64,000 nt of DNA from NCBI RefSeq assembly GCF_014863605.1, contig NZ_CP062252.1, positions 1,559,001 to 1,623,000 on the forward strand. Reading direction: 5' to 3'. This document shows positions 33,758-43,794 of this stretch, in pieces (within the stretch, counting starts at the first letter, position 1; every line of letters begins with the position of its first letter). Made by a program: the position numbers and the translations under genes. Source of the DNA: Pseudomonas allokribbensis. GTDB taxonomy: Bacteria; Pseudomonadota; Gammaproteobacteria; Pseudomonadales; Pseudomonadaceae. The notes below the pieces were generated by a model, which saw nothing but the letters and a program-made list of their open reading frames with translations, ran no database searches and was not told the DNA's origin.

Positions 33758-35812
33758 TCAGGCGATACCCAGAACCTTGAAAACAAATGCATATTCGAGG
33801 GCTACGTCACGTAATCCCTGATAACGACCACTCATGCCGCCGTGGCCGGCGCCCAGTTCAGTCTTGAGCAGCAACGGATTGTCGTCGGTCTTGGTCGCGC
33901 GCAATTTCGCCACCCACTTGGCCGCTTCCCAGTACTGCACGCGGCTGTCGTTGTAGCCGGCGATCACCAGGGTTGCGGGATAAGCCTGCGCGGTAACGTT
34001 TTCGTACGGCGCGTAGGCCTTGATCCGCTCGTAGACGTCCGGCTCTTCGGGGTTGCCCCATTCGTCGTATTCGGTGACGGTCAGCGGCAGATCCGGGTCG
34101 AGCATGGTGTTGAGCACGTCGACGAACGGCACTTCGGCAATCGCCACGCCGAACAGTTCCGGACGCTGATTGAGCACTGCACCGATCAGCAAACCGCCAG
34201 CACTGCCGCCGCTGATCGCCAGTTGCGGCGCGGTGGTGATGCCGTTGAGGATCAAGAACTCGGCGCAGGCAATGAAGTCGCTGAAGGTGTTTTGCTTGTG
34301 TTCCTGCTTGCCAGCGCGATACCAGGCTTCGCCCAGTTCACCGCCGCCGCGCACGTGGGCAATGGCAAACGCCATGCCGCGATCCAGCAGGCTCAGGCGT
34401 GCATGGGAGAACCAAGGGTCGAGGCTCGAACCGTAGGCGCCGTAACCGTAGAGGTACAGCGGCACCGGTTTGCCGACCATTTCCCGCTTCATCACCAGGC
34501 TGATCGGCACCAGCGTGCCGTCCGGTGCGCTGGCCCACAGGCGTTGGCTGACGTAGGCGTCGGCGTCGAACGGACCGAGTACCGGGGTTTCCTTGAGCAC
34601 TTCCTGCGCGCCGGTGGCGAGGATCAACTGCCGAACCTGAGCCGGACGATTCAACGCCTCGTAGCGCAGGCGGATACGGTCGCTTTCGAATTCCAGGCTG
34701 TTTTGCACATAGAGGCTGTAGGCCGCGTCCGGCAATTGCACGCGATAAGGCGCCAGACCGTGTGGGCGAACTTCGATGATCGGCAAACCGCCTTCGCGCA
34801 GGCTCAGGGTCAGGGCTTCGGCGTTGAGGGTCACGCCATCGAGCATCACCGAATCGCTGTGGGGAATCAGGTTCTGCCAGTCGGCTTCGCTCGGCGCGAT
34901 GCCGGTGTCCGGCGTCTGATACAGGGCGAAGTTGATGCCGTCGCGGTTGGTGCGGATGAACCAGGTCCATTCGCCGTCGAGTTTGCCGTGGTCGACGTCG
35001 TATTCGTGATCCTCGACCCGAGGCGCCAGGCAAGCGAAGGGCAGGTGCGGCTGATTGGCGTCCAGCGCCCAGACTTCGCTGGTGGTCTTGCTGCCCAGGG
35101 ACAGCAGCAATTGCTGTTCGGAGCTGGCGCGGTAGCAATGCAGGAAGAAACGCCCGTCCGGCTCATGGAACACCTCTTCGGCGGCAGTGCCGTCGAGGCG
35201 GTAGCGGAACAGTTTGTGCGGACGATGGGTGTCGTCCAACTCGCCGAAGAACAGCGTCAGGCTGTCGTTGGCCCAGGTCATGCTGCCGTCGCAGTCCTGG
35301 AATTCCAGTTCGCTGACACGCTCGCTGGATAATTCCTTCACGAACAGCGTGTAAATCTCGTCGCCCGAGGCATCGACGCTGTAGGCCAGACGCTGGTGAT
35401 CCGGGCTGATGCTGAACGCGCCGAGGGAGAAAAAGCCGCCATTGGCCAAGGCGTTCGGGTCAAGCAGCAACTGTTCGCGGCTTTCGTCGAGGGTCAGGCT
35501 GTCGTCGGCCGGACGCGGGCAGCGGTAGTGGCGGGGGTATTCGTCACCCGCAGTGGTGCGCGTGTAATACAGATACGGCCCCCATGGCGACGGCAGGGAC
35601 AGGTCGGTTTCGAGAATCCGGCCCTTGATCTCTTCGAACAGGGTTTCGCGCAGTCCGGCCTGATCGGCGGTCTGCGCCTGCTGGTAGTCGTTTTCGGCCT
35701 TGAGGTAGTCGAGCACCGCGTCGGTGTCGCGTTCCTGCAGCCAGGCATACGGGTCGTGACCGGCATCCTTGCGGGCAATCGGGGCGCTGGTGACGTTGGC
35801 GGATACGGGCAT
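33758..35812 (-). CDS. ptrB: Oligopeptidase B (prolyl oligopeptidase family S9A)
   Basis: 684 residues. An N-terminal seven-bladed beta-propeller (about 70-400) is followed by an alpha/beta-hydrolase domain with the catalytic Ser in GGSAGG (about 531), Asp in the GYNDSRVQ segment (about 616) and His in GAGHGG (about 653). It cleaves short peptides after Arg and Lys. ATG 35812 gives MPVSANVTSAPIARKDAGHDPYAWLQERD, the normal family N-terminus; the frame stays open upstream but over another gene. Confidence 0.94.
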   Translation of the reverse strand: MPVSANVTSAPIARKDAGHDPYAWLQERDTDAVLDYLKAENDYQQAQTADQAGLRETLFEEIKGRILETDLSLPSPWGPYLYYTRTTAGDEYPRHYRCPRPADDSLTLDESREQLLLDPNALANGGFFSLGAFSISPDHQRLAYSVDASGDEIYTLFVKELSSERVSELEFQDCDGSMTWANDSLTLFFGELDDTHRPHKLFRYRLDGTAAEEVFHEPDGRFFLHCYRASSEQQLLLSLGSKTTSEVWALDANQPHLPFACLAPRVEDHEYDVDHGKLDGEWTWFIRTNRDGINFALYQTPDTGIAPSEADWQNLIPHSDSVMLDGVTLNAEALTLSLREGGLPIIEVRPHGLAPYRVQLPDAAYSLYVQNSLEFESDRIRLRYEALNRPAQVRQLILATGAQEVLKETPVLGPFDADAYVSQRLWASAPDGTLVPISLVMKREMVGKPVPLYLYGYGAYGSSLDPWFSHARLSLLDRGMAFAIAHVRGGGELGEAWYRAGKQEHKQNTFSDFIACAEFLILNGITTAPQLAISGGSAGGLLIGAVLNQRPELFGVAIAEVPFVDVLNTMLDPDLPLTVTEYDEWGNPEEPDVYERIKAYAPYENVTAQAYPATLVIAGYNDSRVQYWEAAKWVAKLRATKTDDNPLLLKTELGAGHGGMSGRYQGLRDVALEYAFVFKVLGIA

Positions 35813-35911
35813 GGAGGGCTCTCGAACATGACAAATGAGGACCGCACGGACGGCGGGGAAGCCTGATGTGCGAAAAGTCGTTACTATAAGCGCCTCTTTG
35901 CCTGCCTTGCC

Positions 35912-36412
35912 ATGGACACCATGACCGAGAACGACTATCTGATCGCCTGGGGCCTCTACGCCTTTGCCGCCGTGGGCTGCCTGTTGGTGTGGATGCGCAT
36001 GACCCGCTGGATGTGGCGCTGGCTGCGCGAGCCGCTGCGTGTGCTGATGGCGGTGCTGCTGTTCAGCCCGACCATCATCGACCCGGTGAAGGAAAAATTC
36101 GCCCCGTCCATCGCCATCACGGCGCTGGATCTGGCGTTCAAGGTGGGCAACAACGCCTTTCGTGCGATTTCCGAATTGCTCATGTACGCCATGATCGCGT
36201 TCGGCCTGTACCTGATTTTCGTGCTGATCCGCTTCCCGATCGAACGCGCTTCTAAGGCTCGCAAGGAACAGGCCGAGGCCGCCCGCGCTGCCGCCCGTGC
36301 CGACGACGAACGTGACGGCGATCAACCGTTCGGCGCCGCCGGCGATGATCGTTATGGCCGTCCACCGCTGCCGAACAATCCGCAGCGCATGCGCGTCGAG
36401 CCGCGTCTGTAA
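35912..36412 (+). CDS. Conserved membrane protein of unknown function
   Basis: 166 residues from ATG 35912, or 163 from the ATG at 35921; neither has a good ribosome-binding site. Three membrane segments are likely (about 9-28, 41-60, 83-106), followed by a charged cytoplasmic tail rich in Arg, Ala and Asp with an [20 protein letters not shown] ending. I do not recognise the family with confidence. It is divergent from ptrB and 16 bases before the yafJ-like gene, so probably cotranscribed with it. Confidence 0.75.
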   Translation: MDTMTENDYLIAWGLYAFAAVGCLLVWMRMTRWMWRWLREPLRVLMAVLLFSPTIIDPVKEKFAPSIAITALDLAFKVGNNAFRAISELLMYAMIAFGLYLIFVLIRFPIERASKARKEQAEAARAAARADDERDGDQPFGAAGDDRYGRPPLPNNPQRMRVEPRL

Positions 36413-36428
36413 TCACGAGAGTCCGCAC

Positions 36429-37205
36429 ATGTGTGAACTATTGGGCATGAGCGCCAACGTGCCGACCGACATCGTGTTCAGCTTCACCGGGCTGATGCAG
36501 CGCGGCGGTCGTACCGGCCCGCACCGCGACGGCTGGGGCATCGCGTTCTATGAAGGTCGCGGGCTGCGGTTGTTCCAGGACCCGGCGGCCAGCTGCGAGT
36601 CGGAAGTCGCCAATCTGGTGCAGCGTTATCCGATCAAGAGCGAAGTGGTGATCGGTCATATCCGCCAGGCCAACGTCGGCAAGGTCTGCCTGTCCAACAC
36701 CCACCCGTTCGTCCGCGAACTGTGGGGGCGCAACTGGTGCTTCGCGCACAATGGCCAGCTCGCCGACTTCACCCCGATCAAGAGTTTCTACCGCCCGGTC
36801 GGCGATACCGACAGCGAAGCGGCGTTCTGCGATTTGCTCAACCGCGTACGTGCAGCGTTTCCGGAACCGGTCGATATAGAAGTGCTGCTGCCGGATCTGG
36901 TCGCCGCTTGCGCCGAATACCGCAGCAAAGGCGTGTTCAATTGCCTGCTCAGCGACGGCGACTGGCTGTTCTGCTATTGCTCGACCAAACTTGCGCAGAT
37001 CACCCGTCGCGCACCGTTCGGCCCGGCGCGGCTCAAGGACGTCGATGTGATTGTCGACTTCCAGGCCGAAACCACGCCCAACGACGTGGTTACGGTGATT
37101 GCCACCGAACCCTTGACCGAAAATGAAACCTGGACCCGCTACGAACCGGGCCAATGGAGCCTGTGGCGACGCGGCGAATGCGTCAGCCAAGGCACGACCG
37201 AATAA
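36429..37205 (+). CDS. yafJ: Class II glutamine amidotransferase, YafJ-like
   Basis: 258 residues. Cys2 of [14 protein letters not shown] is the N-terminal nucleophile after Met removal. [27 protein letters not shown] and WCFAHNGQL are the class II glutaminase motifs. No synthetase domain follows, so its acceptor substrate is unknown; YafJ of E. coli is likewise uncharacterised. ATG 36429 is fixed by the Cys2 requirement. Confidence 0.92.
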   Translation: MCELLGMSANVPTDIVFSFTGLMQRGGRTGPHRDGWGIAFYEGRGLRLFQDPAASCESEVANLVQRYPIKSEVVIGHIRQANVGKVCLSNTHPFVRELWGRNWCFAHNGQLADFTPIKSFYRPVGDTDSEAAFCDLLNRVRAAFPEPVDIEVLLPDLVAACAEYRSKGVFNCLLSDGDWLFCYCSTKLAQITRRAPFGPARLKDVDVIVDFQAETTPNDVVTVIATEPLTENETWTRYEPGQWSLWRRGECVSQGTTE

Positions 37206-37219
37206 AGGATCTCTCCCCG

Positions 37220-37762
37220 ATGTTGCTCAGTTATCTACGGCTGGTGTTGTTTGCGGCGGGCCTGTTGATCGGTGTCCAGGTGCCGGGATTCATCAACGAT
37301 TACGCCAAGCGGGTCGAAGCGCATCTGATCGAGGCGCAGACCGGTCTGCGTGGCTTCCAGGGCACTGCCGAGCAGTTTTTCAAAGGTGATATTCAGGCGC
37401 TGGTCGCTCATTATCGCGCCAGTGAAGACCCTGTGTTTCGCAGCGATGCCGACAGCCTGAGCACTTTGCTCGTGCGTCAGACCGCACTGGATAAGCAGTT
37501 CCAGGCCATGCAGGGCCCGTGGTACATCCGTGTGCTGCAAGTGGCGCTGGCCGCCGATCCGGACATCCGCAAGGAGACCTGGAACGGCTACAGCTATCAG
37601 ATTCTGCTGACGCCGGAAGCGATGATCTGGGGCATGAGTGGCGCGTTGTTGCTGTCGTTCGGCCTCGAATGCCTGTTCCGTCTGATCGACTGGGTGGTGC
37701 TGGGCGGCAAGCGCCTGCGCCAGAGCCGGCCGATCGAAGACCGGGATGTGCGCGGGCTGTAA
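37220..37762 (+). CDS. DUF2937 membrane protein
   Basis: 180 residues. An N-terminal membrane helix (about 5-22), a periplasmic helical segment (YAKRVEAHLIEAQTGLRGFQGTAEQFFKGDIQALVAHY) and a second helix (about 137-155) are typical of the DUF2937 family, function unknown. It follows yafJ after 14 bases and is convergent with a LysR gene; a REP-like palindrome lies between. Confidence 0.8.
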   Translation: MLLSYLRLVLFAAGLLIGVQVPGFINDYAKRVEAHLIEAQTGLRGFQGTAEQFFKGDIQALVAHYRASEDPVFRSDADSLSTLLVRQTALDKQFQAMQGPWYIRVLQVALAADPDIRKETWNGYSYQILLTPEAMIWGMSGALLLSFGLECLFRLIDWVVLGGKRLRQSRPIEDRDVRGL

Positions 37763-37772
37763 GCTTCGATGC

Positions 37773-37797
37773 ATCGTTCCCACGCCGTGGGAACGAT
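37773..37797. repeat. REP-like palindrome, copy 3 (short form)
   Basis: ATCGTTCCCACG-C-CGTGGGAACGAT: the same arms as the copies at 27946 and 31667 but with the central loop shortened to one base. It lies between the convergent DUF2937 and LysR genes. Confidence 0.85.
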
Positions 37798-38708
37798 CAA
37801 CTCAGAACGATGTAATCCGTGCCGACCTTGCGCGCATACCCCTCCAGCACCTGCTGACACAACGTCACAATCTCTTCGACCCATTCCACACCGACCCGCC
37901 ACGACACTACCACTTGTAGATCGGGTGGCCGTTGATCGATGTCGAGCAGGGTCAGTTCGCCTCGCGCCAGTTCCTCGGCCACCAGCACCGGAGGCAGTGC
38001 GCCAATACCGAAGCCATCACGCAACAACCGGGTGATCGCCGACACCGAATTCACACAGTTCAACCGTGGCGCCAGCACGCCCTGGGCCTGCATCAGCGCC
38101 AGAATGTCCTGATGTGGCCGGGAGTTTTTCGAGTAGGTGATGATCCGTTCCTGCGCCAGGTCGGCGAGGCTTTGGTAGTTGCGGTTGTAGATCGAATTGC
38201 TGGCGACGATCCAGCCGATGGGGTGACTGGCCAGTTCCAGGCTGCGCACGCTTTCATGGCGTACCAGATCGGTTTGCAGGATCAGATCGAGAAAGCCTTT
38301 TTGCAGCTGATCGCAGAGGTTCAGCGACGTATCCGCCACCAGCTCGATTTCCACCCGTGGATACAGATCGGTCATCTGCGCCACCAGCGGGCTGAGCCAG
38401 GTGTGAATCACCGTGTCCATCACCCCGATGCGTACCCGGCCGACCTTGCTCGATCGGGTTTCGATCGACTGCTTCAGCGCCTGCATCGTGTCGAGCATCT
38501 GCTCGGCGTATTCCAGCACTTTCAGGCCTTCGGGGGTCAGGCTGACGCCGCGTGAGTCGCGTAGAAAGAGCTTCACCCCAAGCTCGCCCTCGAGCACCGC
38601 GATCCGGCTGGAGATCGAAGCCTGGGTGGTGAACAGCTTGTCAGCGGTCAGGCGAAAACTCTTCAGCCGGGCGACCCAGACAAAGGTCTCGAGAAACTTC
38701 AGGTTCAT
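37797..38708 (-). CDS. LysR-family regulator, likely controls the adjacent pxp operon
   Basis: 303 residues. The helix-turn-helix is at about 15-40 (KSFRLTADKLFTTQASISSRIAVLE) and the effector domain at about 88-290. It is transcribed divergently from the MFS-pxpABC run, with 145 bases between the starts, the classic LysR-target arrangement. The inference is that it responds to 5-oxoproline or a related carboxylate. Confidence 0.9.
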   Translation of the reverse strand: MNLKFLETFVWVARLKSFRLTADKLFTTQASISSRIAVLEGELGVKLFLRDSRGVSLTPEGLKVLEYAEQMLDTMQALKQSIETRSSKVGRVRIGVMDTVIHTWLSPLVAQMTDLYPRVEIELVADTSLNLCDQLQKGFLDLILQTDLVRHESVRSLELASHPIGWIVASNSIYNRNYQSLADLAQERIITYSKNSRPHQDILALMQAQGVLAPRLNCVNSVSAITRLLRDGFGIGALPPVLVAEELARGELTLLDIDQRPPDLQVVVSWRVGVEWVEEIVTLCQQVLEGYARKVGTDYIVLS

Positions 38709-38853
38709 GGCAACAAATTTTTCTTATGTCTTGGGCGGGTTTTTATTCGTTGGACGCGACCGGGTGACGCACCCAAAAATCGACGCATCCGGTCCCCACG
38801 ATAGGCGTCGTCGGGGCTACGAACAAGACCAATAATAATTGCGGAGATTTGCC

Positions 38854-40140
38854 ATGAGTGCTCCCGACACCCTCCCTTTGTCAAAGGCCACGGCCCGTCC
38901 CGGACCGTTCGACTGGTATCGCAACATCAATCAGCAGGAGCGTCGCACCTTCTGGAGTTGCAAGATCGGCTACGGTCTGGACGGCATGGACACCCAGATG
39001 CTCAGCTTCGTGGTGCCGACCCTGATCGCGATGTGGGGCATCACCACGGGTCAGGCCGGGTTGATTCACACCAGCACGTTGATCGCCTCGGCCATCGGCG
39101 GCTGGGTAGCGGGGATTCTCTCCGACCGCATCGGCCGCGTGCGCACCCTGCAACTGACGGTGTTGTGGTTCGCCTTCTTCACTTTTCTCTGTGGCTTCGC
39201 CCAGAACTACGAGCAATTGCTGATCGCCCGCACCCTGATGGGTTTTGGTTTCGGCGGTGAGTGGACCGCCGGCGCAGTGCTGATCGGTGAAGTGATCCGG
39301 GCCAAGGATCGCGGCAAGGCGGTGGGCATGGTGCAATCCGGCTGGGCGTTGGGCTGGGGCCTGACAGCGATTCTGTATGCGCTGCTGTTCTCGGTGCTGC
39401 CACCGGAAGATGCCTGGCGCGCATTGTTCATCCTCGGCATCGTGCCGGCGGTGTTCGTGATTTTCGTCCGCCGTCTGGTGAAAGATCCGGAGATCTACCG
39501 CGAAGCCAAGGCCAGGCAAACTCCGGAAAGCCCGTCGAAGTTCTACGAGATCTTCGCTCCCGGCATGCTCTTCACCACGATCCGTGCTTCGTTGCTGACT
39601 ACTGGTGCCCTTGGCGGTTACTACGCGATCACCTCCTGGCTGCCGACTTTTCTGAAGAACGAGCGCGGCTTGAGCGTACTCGGCACTGGCGGTTATCTGG
39701 CGATGGTGATCGTCGGTTCCTACGTCGGTTACGTGATCAGCGCTTATTTGACCGACCTGCTGGGGCGCAAGAAGAACTTCATCCTGTTCGCGGTCGGCTC
39801 GTTCACCATCGTTCTGCTCTACACCCAATTGCCGGTCAGCAACGGCGTGATGCTGTGGCTGGGTTTCCCGCTGGGCTTCTTCGCCTCGGGGATTTTCAGT
39901 GGCATGGGCGCGTTTCTGACGGAGTTGTTCCCGACGCGGATTCGCGGTTCGGGGCAGGGTTTTTGCTACAACATCGGCCGGGCGCTGGCGGCATTGTTCC
40001 CGCTGCTGATCGGGCTGCTCAGCCAGAAGGTGCCGCTGAGCGTAGGTATCGGTGCCTTTGCGGCAGTGTCCTACGGCGTGGTGATCCTCGCGGCTTTGAG
40101 CCTGCCGGAAACCCGTGGCAAGCAACTGGACGCGCAGTAA
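38854..40140 (+). CDS. MFS transporter (aromatic acid/carboxylate symporter type)
   Basis: 428 residues with twelve membrane helices. The conserved loops GILSDRIGRVRTLQ (2/3) and YLTDLLGRKKNF (8/9) and the GFGFGGEWTAGAVLIGE helix-4 motif place it in the metabolite:H+ symporter or AAHS group. GGAGATTTGCC precedes the ATG. It heads a run with pxpABC, so it probably imports 5-oxoproline, or a compound yielding it; this is from context only. Confidence 0.86.
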   Translation: MSAPDTLPLSKATARPGPFDWYRNINQQERRTFWSCKIGYGLDGMDTQMLSFVVPTLIAMWGITTGQAGLIHTSTLIASAIGGWVAGILSDRIGRVRTLQLTVLWFAFFTFLCGFAQNYEQLLIARTLMGFGFGGEWTAGAVLIGEVIRAKDRGKAVGMVQSGWALGWGLTAILYALLFSVLPPEDAWRALFILGIVPAVFVIFVRRLVKDPEIYREAKARQTPESPSKFYEIFAPGMLFTTIRASLLTTGALGGYYAITSWLPTFLKNERGLSVLGTGGYLAMVIVGSYVGYVISAYLTDLLGRKKNFILFAVGSFTIVLLYTQLPVSNGVMLWLGFPLGFFASGIFSGMGAFLTELFPTRIRGSGQGFCYNIGRALAALFPLLIGLLSQKVPLSVGIGAFAAVSYGVVILAALSLPETRGKQLDAQ

Positions 40141-40201
40141 CTGATAACCTGCGACAACTGTCCTACAGCACAAAAAGATAACAGCTACAGGAGTGTTCAC
40201 C

Positions 40202-40954
40202 GTGAGCCGCCTGCTATTGAACTGTGACATCGGCGAGAGCTTCGGCAACTGGACCATGGGTCTGGACGCGGAGGTCATGCCCTTCATCGATTGCGCCAAC
40301 ATTGCCTGCGGTTTCCACGCCGGCGACCCGAGCATCATGCGCAAGACTGTCAGCCTGGCCTTGAGTCATGGCGTGCAGATCGGCGCGCATCCGGCCTATC
40401 AGGATCTGGTGGGTTTCGGCCGACGTTCCATGGCGTACACCGCCCAGGAACTGCAAGACATCCTGCATTACCAGATCGGCGCCCTCGACGGCATTTGCCG
40501 TGCCCAGGGTGGAAAAGTCAGTTACGTCAAACCCCACGGCGCAATGTACAACGACATGATAGCCAACCCGGCGCAGTTGCGGGCGGTGATCCAGGCAGTC
40601 GCAGCTTACGACCGCAGCTTGCCGCTGATGCTGATGGCGACCCGTGACAACACGGCGGCGCAACAACTTGGCGACGAATACGGCGTGACTCTGTGGTTCG
40701 AAGCCTTCGCTGACCGTGCCTACGACAGCGCCGGCCGACTGGTCTCGCGGCAACTGCCGGGGGCGGTGCATCACGACGCCGAAACCATCATCGGGCAAGC
40801 ACTGACCATTGCTCGGGGCGACAACCTTACCGCCAGCGACGGCAGCGCGCTGCACCTGCAAGCCCACACCTTGTGCGTACACGGCGACAACGCCAGTTCG
40901 GTTGCGGCCGTGCAACGCATTCGTCAGGCCTTGAACGAGCAGAGCGCGCCATGA
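40202..40954 (+). CDS. pxpA: 5-oxoprolinase subunit A (LamB/YcsF family)
   Basis: 250 residues from GTG 40202. AGGAG at 40189-40193 gives 8-base spacing; a GTG at 40193 overlaps that site and is unlikely. Motifs are [25 protein letters not shown] and VKPHGAMYN. With PxpB and PxpC it forms the ATP-dependent 5-oxoproline-to-glutamate enzyme widespread in bacteria. The stop overlaps the pxpB start (ATGA). Confidence 0.93.
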   Translation: MSRLLLNCDIGESFGNWTMGLDAEVMPFIDCANIACGFHAGDPSIMRKTVSLALSHGVQIGAHPAYQDLVGFGRRSMAYTAQELQDILHYQIGALDGICRAQGGKVSYVKPHGAMYNDMIANPAQLRAVIQAVAAYDRSLPLMLMATRDNTAAQQLGDEYGVTLWFEAFADRAYDSAGRLVSRQLPGAVHHDAETIIGQALTIARGDNLTASDGSALHLQAHTLCVHGDNASSVAAVQRIRQALNEQSAP

Positions 40955-41655
40955 ATCCGCGGGTGGAAGTGGTAGCACTGGATTGCCTGATGCTGCGCCT
41001 GTTCGATGAAATCGCCGAAGCCAACATGCCGTGGATGCTCGCCGCCAGCGAGCGGTTGCGCACGGTGTTCGGCGAGCATTTGATTGATCTGGTGCCGTCG
41101 TACACCACGTTGATGGTGCATTACGATCTGACCGAATTGAATCCGAGTCAGGCCCGGGAGTTGATCGCCGAAGCCTTGATCGACCTGTCACCGAATGCGC
41201 GAACCGGCGGCCAGTGTCACGTGCTGCCGGTGTGGTACGACTTGAGTGTCGGCCCGGAACTGAGCCTGCTGTCGCAGCGCAGTGGTTTGTCGGTGGAAGA
41301 AGTGATCCGCCGTCACAGTGCGCGTGAATATCAGGTGTTCGCCCTGGGTTTTGCACCGGGGTTTGCCTTCATGGGGCTGGTGGACGAAGTCCTGGCGGCC
41401 CCGCGTCTGAACACACCTCGCAAGAAAGTCGCCGCCGGCAGCGTCGGCATCGCCGAACGGCAAACTGCCGCGTATCCGGTGGTATCCCCCGGCGGCTGGA
41501 ATCTGATCGGTCGCACGCCGGCAAAACTGTTCGACCGTGAACGCGATGGCTACAGCCTCATGCAGCCCGGCGATACCGTGCGTTTCGAAGCGGTGAGCCA
41601 CGCCGAATTCATCCGTCTCGGCGGTGATGACTCGCCTCTGGAGGCCCTGGCATGA
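40951..41655 (+). CDS. pxpB: 5-oxoprolinase subunit B (KipI family)
   Basis: 234 residues. The cyclophilin-like half carries [21 protein letters not shown] and the carboxyltransferase-like [32 protein letters not shown], the PxpB/KipI signature. It overlaps both neighbours by four bases (ATGA on each side), so the three subunits are translationally coupled. Confidence 0.93.
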   Translation: MNPRVEVVALDCLMLRLFDEIAEANMPWMLAASERLRTVFGEHLIDLVPSYTTLMVHYDLTELNPSQARELIAEALIDLSPNARTGGQCHVLPVWYDLSVGPELSLLSQRSGLSVEEVIRRHSAREYQVFALGFAPGFAFMGLVDEVLAAPRLNTPRKKVAAGSVGIAERQTAAYPVVSPGGWNLIGRTPAKLFDRERDGYSLMQPGDTVRFEAVSHAEFIRLGGDDSPLEALA

Positions 41656-42566
41656 GCCGACTGACGATTGAAGCGAGCACACCGCTGTGCCTGTTGCAGG
41701 ACGCCGGACGATTCGGCGTGCGTCATCTGGGTGTGACCCAGGGCGGCGCGGCGGACTGGCGGTCGATGGCCTGGGCCAACTGGCTGCTGGGTAATGGCCT
41801 GGATTTGCCGGTGATCGAAATCACCCTCGGCGGGTTTGCGGTGGTGGCTGAGGAGGACTGTCTGTTGGCGTTGGCTGGCGCCGATCTTGGCGCGCAAATT
41901 GACGGTGAAACGTTGGCGCCGTGGCGCAGTTTCAAGCTGCGCAAAGGGCAGACCTTGAAGTTCACCCAACCGTTGTTGGGGGCTCGGGCCTATCTGGCGG
42001 CGCCCGGTGGTTTCAGTGCGCCGAAAGTGTTGGGCAGCAGTGCCACGGTGGTGCGCGAAGAGCTCGGCGGCCTCGATGGTTTTGGCTTGCCGCTGGCCAA
42101 GGGTGCTTCGCTGAGTTATCAGGGCGAAACCCTGTTGGTGCGTGAGGTTCCGGCACAGCATCGACCGGATCTGCGCCTCGACGCACCGCTCGATCTGGTG
42201 CTCGGCGCGCAAATCGGCCAGTTCGGCGGACAGAGCCTGTTCGATGCATTCAACAGTGCCTGGACGCTGGACAGTCGTGCCGACCGCATGGGTATTCGTC
42301 TGTTGGGGACGGCGTTGCAGTATCAGGGCCAGCCAATGATTTCCGAGGGCATTCCGCTGGGCGCGGTGCAGGTGCCGCCGGACGGGCAGCCGATCGTGTT
42401 GCTCAATGATCGGCAGACCATTGGCGGGTATCCGCGATTGGGAGCGTTGACGCCGTTGGCGCTCGCCCGATTGGCACAGTGTCTGCCGGGGGCGAAGGTC
42501 AGGTTGCGCCCGGTGGTGCAGGACGTCGCGCACCGGGAACATGTCGAGTATCTGAAGCGTTTTTGA
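41652..42566 (+). CDS. pxpC: 5-oxoprolinase subunit C (KipA/AHS2 family)
   Basis: 304 residues. LQDAGRFGVRHLGVTQGGAADWRSMAWANWLLGN is the AHS2/biotin-dependent-carboxyltransferase-like signature; DRMGIRLLG and QPMISEGIPLGAVQVPPDGQPIVLLNDRQTIGGYP complete it. Despite the family name, biotin is not used in PxpABC. Last gene of the operon; a hairpin follows. Confidence 0.93.
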   Translation: MSRLTIEASTPLCLLQDAGRFGVRHLGVTQGGAADWRSMAWANWLLGNGLDLPVIEITLGGFAVVAEEDCLLALAGADLGAQIDGETLAPWRSFKLRKGQTLKFTQPLLGARAYLAAPGGFSAPKVLGSSATVVREELGGLDGFGLPLAKGASLSYQGETLLVREVPAQHRPDLRLDAPLDLVLGAQIGQFGGQSLFDAFNSAWTLDSRADRMGIRLLGTALQYQGQPMISEGIPLGAVQVPPDGQPIVLLNDRQTIGGYPRLGALTPLALARLAQCLPGAKVRLRPVVQDVAHREHVEYLKRF

Positions 42567-42571
42567 TCGTT

Positions 42572-42592
42572 TCCCCCGCCGCTGGCGGGGGA
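42572..42592. terminator. Hairpin between convergent pxpC and the VWA gene
   Basis: Perfect 9-bp stem TCCCCCGCC / GGCGGGGGA with loop GCT. No T-run on either strand, so it probably works as a weak bidirectional terminator. Confidence 0.6.
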
Positions 42593-42603
42593 GTGATCCC
42601 GGA

Positions 42604-43782
42604 TTACTTGGACAGAAACCGCATCCCTTCTTCGAGCCCGCGCAACGTCAGCGGATACATCTGATCCTCGATCAGATCCCGCACGATATTGGTCGATGAG
42701 GTGTAGCCCCACGTATCTTTCGGGTACGGGTTAATCCAGATGAGCTTCTTGTACTTTTCCATGAAGCGCTGCATCCACACGTAACCCGGCTCTTCGTTCC
42801 AGTGCTCGACGCTGCCGCCGGCCTGGGTGATTTCATAAGGCGCCATGGCGGCGTCACCGATGAAGATCACTTTGTAGTCAGCACCGTACTTGTGCAGTAG
42901 GTCCTGGGTCGAGGTGCGCTCGGAGGTGCGGCGCATGTTGTTCTTCCACACCGATTCATAAATGAAGTTGTGGAAGTAGAAGTACTCCAGATGCTTGAAC
43001 TCGGTCTTGCAGGCCGAGAACAGTTCCTCGCAGATCTTCACGTGGGCGTCCATCGAGCCGCCGATGTCGAACAGCAGCAACAACTTCACCGTGTTGCGCC
43101 GTTCCGGGCGCATCTGGATGTTCAGCAGGCCGGCGTCCTTGGCGGTGTGGTCGATGGTGCCGTCGATATCCAGCTCTTCCGCCGCGCCCTGACGAGCGAA
43201 TTTGCGCAGGCGGCGCAGGGCGACCTTGATGTTGCGGGTGCCCAGTTCCACCGAGTCGTCGAGGTTCTTGTACTCGCGCTGATCCCAGACTTTCACCGCT
43301 TTGCCCTGGCGCTTGCCGGCGTCGCCGACCCGAATGCCTTCCGGGTTGAAACCGCCGGAGCCGAACGGGCTGGTGCCGCCAGTGCCGATCCATTTGTTGC
43401 CGCCGGCGTGGCGTTCTTTCTGTTCTTCCAGGCGCTTCTTGAACTCTTCGATCAGCTTGTCCAGGCCGCCGAGGGATTGGATCTGTGCGCGTTCCTCGTC
43501 GGTCAATGAACGCTCGAACTCCTTGCGCAGCCAGTCTTCGGGAATCAGCGCCTGCAAGTGGTCGTCGAGTTTTTCCAGGCCGTTGAAGTAGGCGCCGAAC
43601 GCACGGTCGAACTTGTCGAAATGCCGTTCGTCCTTCACCAGAATCGCTCGGGACAAGTAGTAAAACTCGTCCATGTCGGCGAACGTCACGCGCTGTTTCA
43701 GCGCGTTGATCAGGTCGAGCAGCTCGCGCACCGACACCGGTACCTTGGCTGCACGCATTTCGTTGAACAGGTTGAGCAACAT
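42604..43782 (-). CDS. VWA-domain protein (CoxE-like), partner of the MoxR ATPase
   Basis: 392 residues. The N-terminal helical part begins MLLNLFNEMRAAKVPVSVRELLDLINALKQRV. A VWA domain occupies about 225-385. Its MIDAS motif reads DIGGSMD, with Gly where the classical DxSxS motif has its first Ser. It directly follows the MoxR ATPase gene (12 bases), a pairing known as MoxR-VWA chaperone-like systems for metal insertion or complex activation; the client is not evident here. Confidence 0.87.
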   Translation of the reverse strand: MLLNLFNEMRAAKVPVSVRELLDLINALKQRVTFADMDEFYYLSRAILVKDERHFDKFDRAFGAYFNGLEKLDDHLQALIPEDWLRKEFERSLTDEERAQIQSLGGLDKLIEEFKKRLEEQKERHAGGNKWIGTGGTSPFGSGGFNPEGIRVGDAGKRQGKAVKVWDQREYKNLDDSVELGTRNIKVALRRLRKFARQGAAEELDIDGTIDHTAKDAGLLNIQMRPERRNTVKLLLLFDIGGSMDAHVKICEELFSACKTEFKHLEYFYFHNFIYESVWKNNMRRTSERTSTQDLLHKYGADYKVIFIGDAAMAPYEITQAGGSVEHWNEEPGYVWMQRFMEKYKKLIWINPYPKDTWGYTSSTNIVRDLIEDQMYPLTLRGLEEGMRFLSK

Positions 43783-43794
43783 GGCGTCAGCCTC

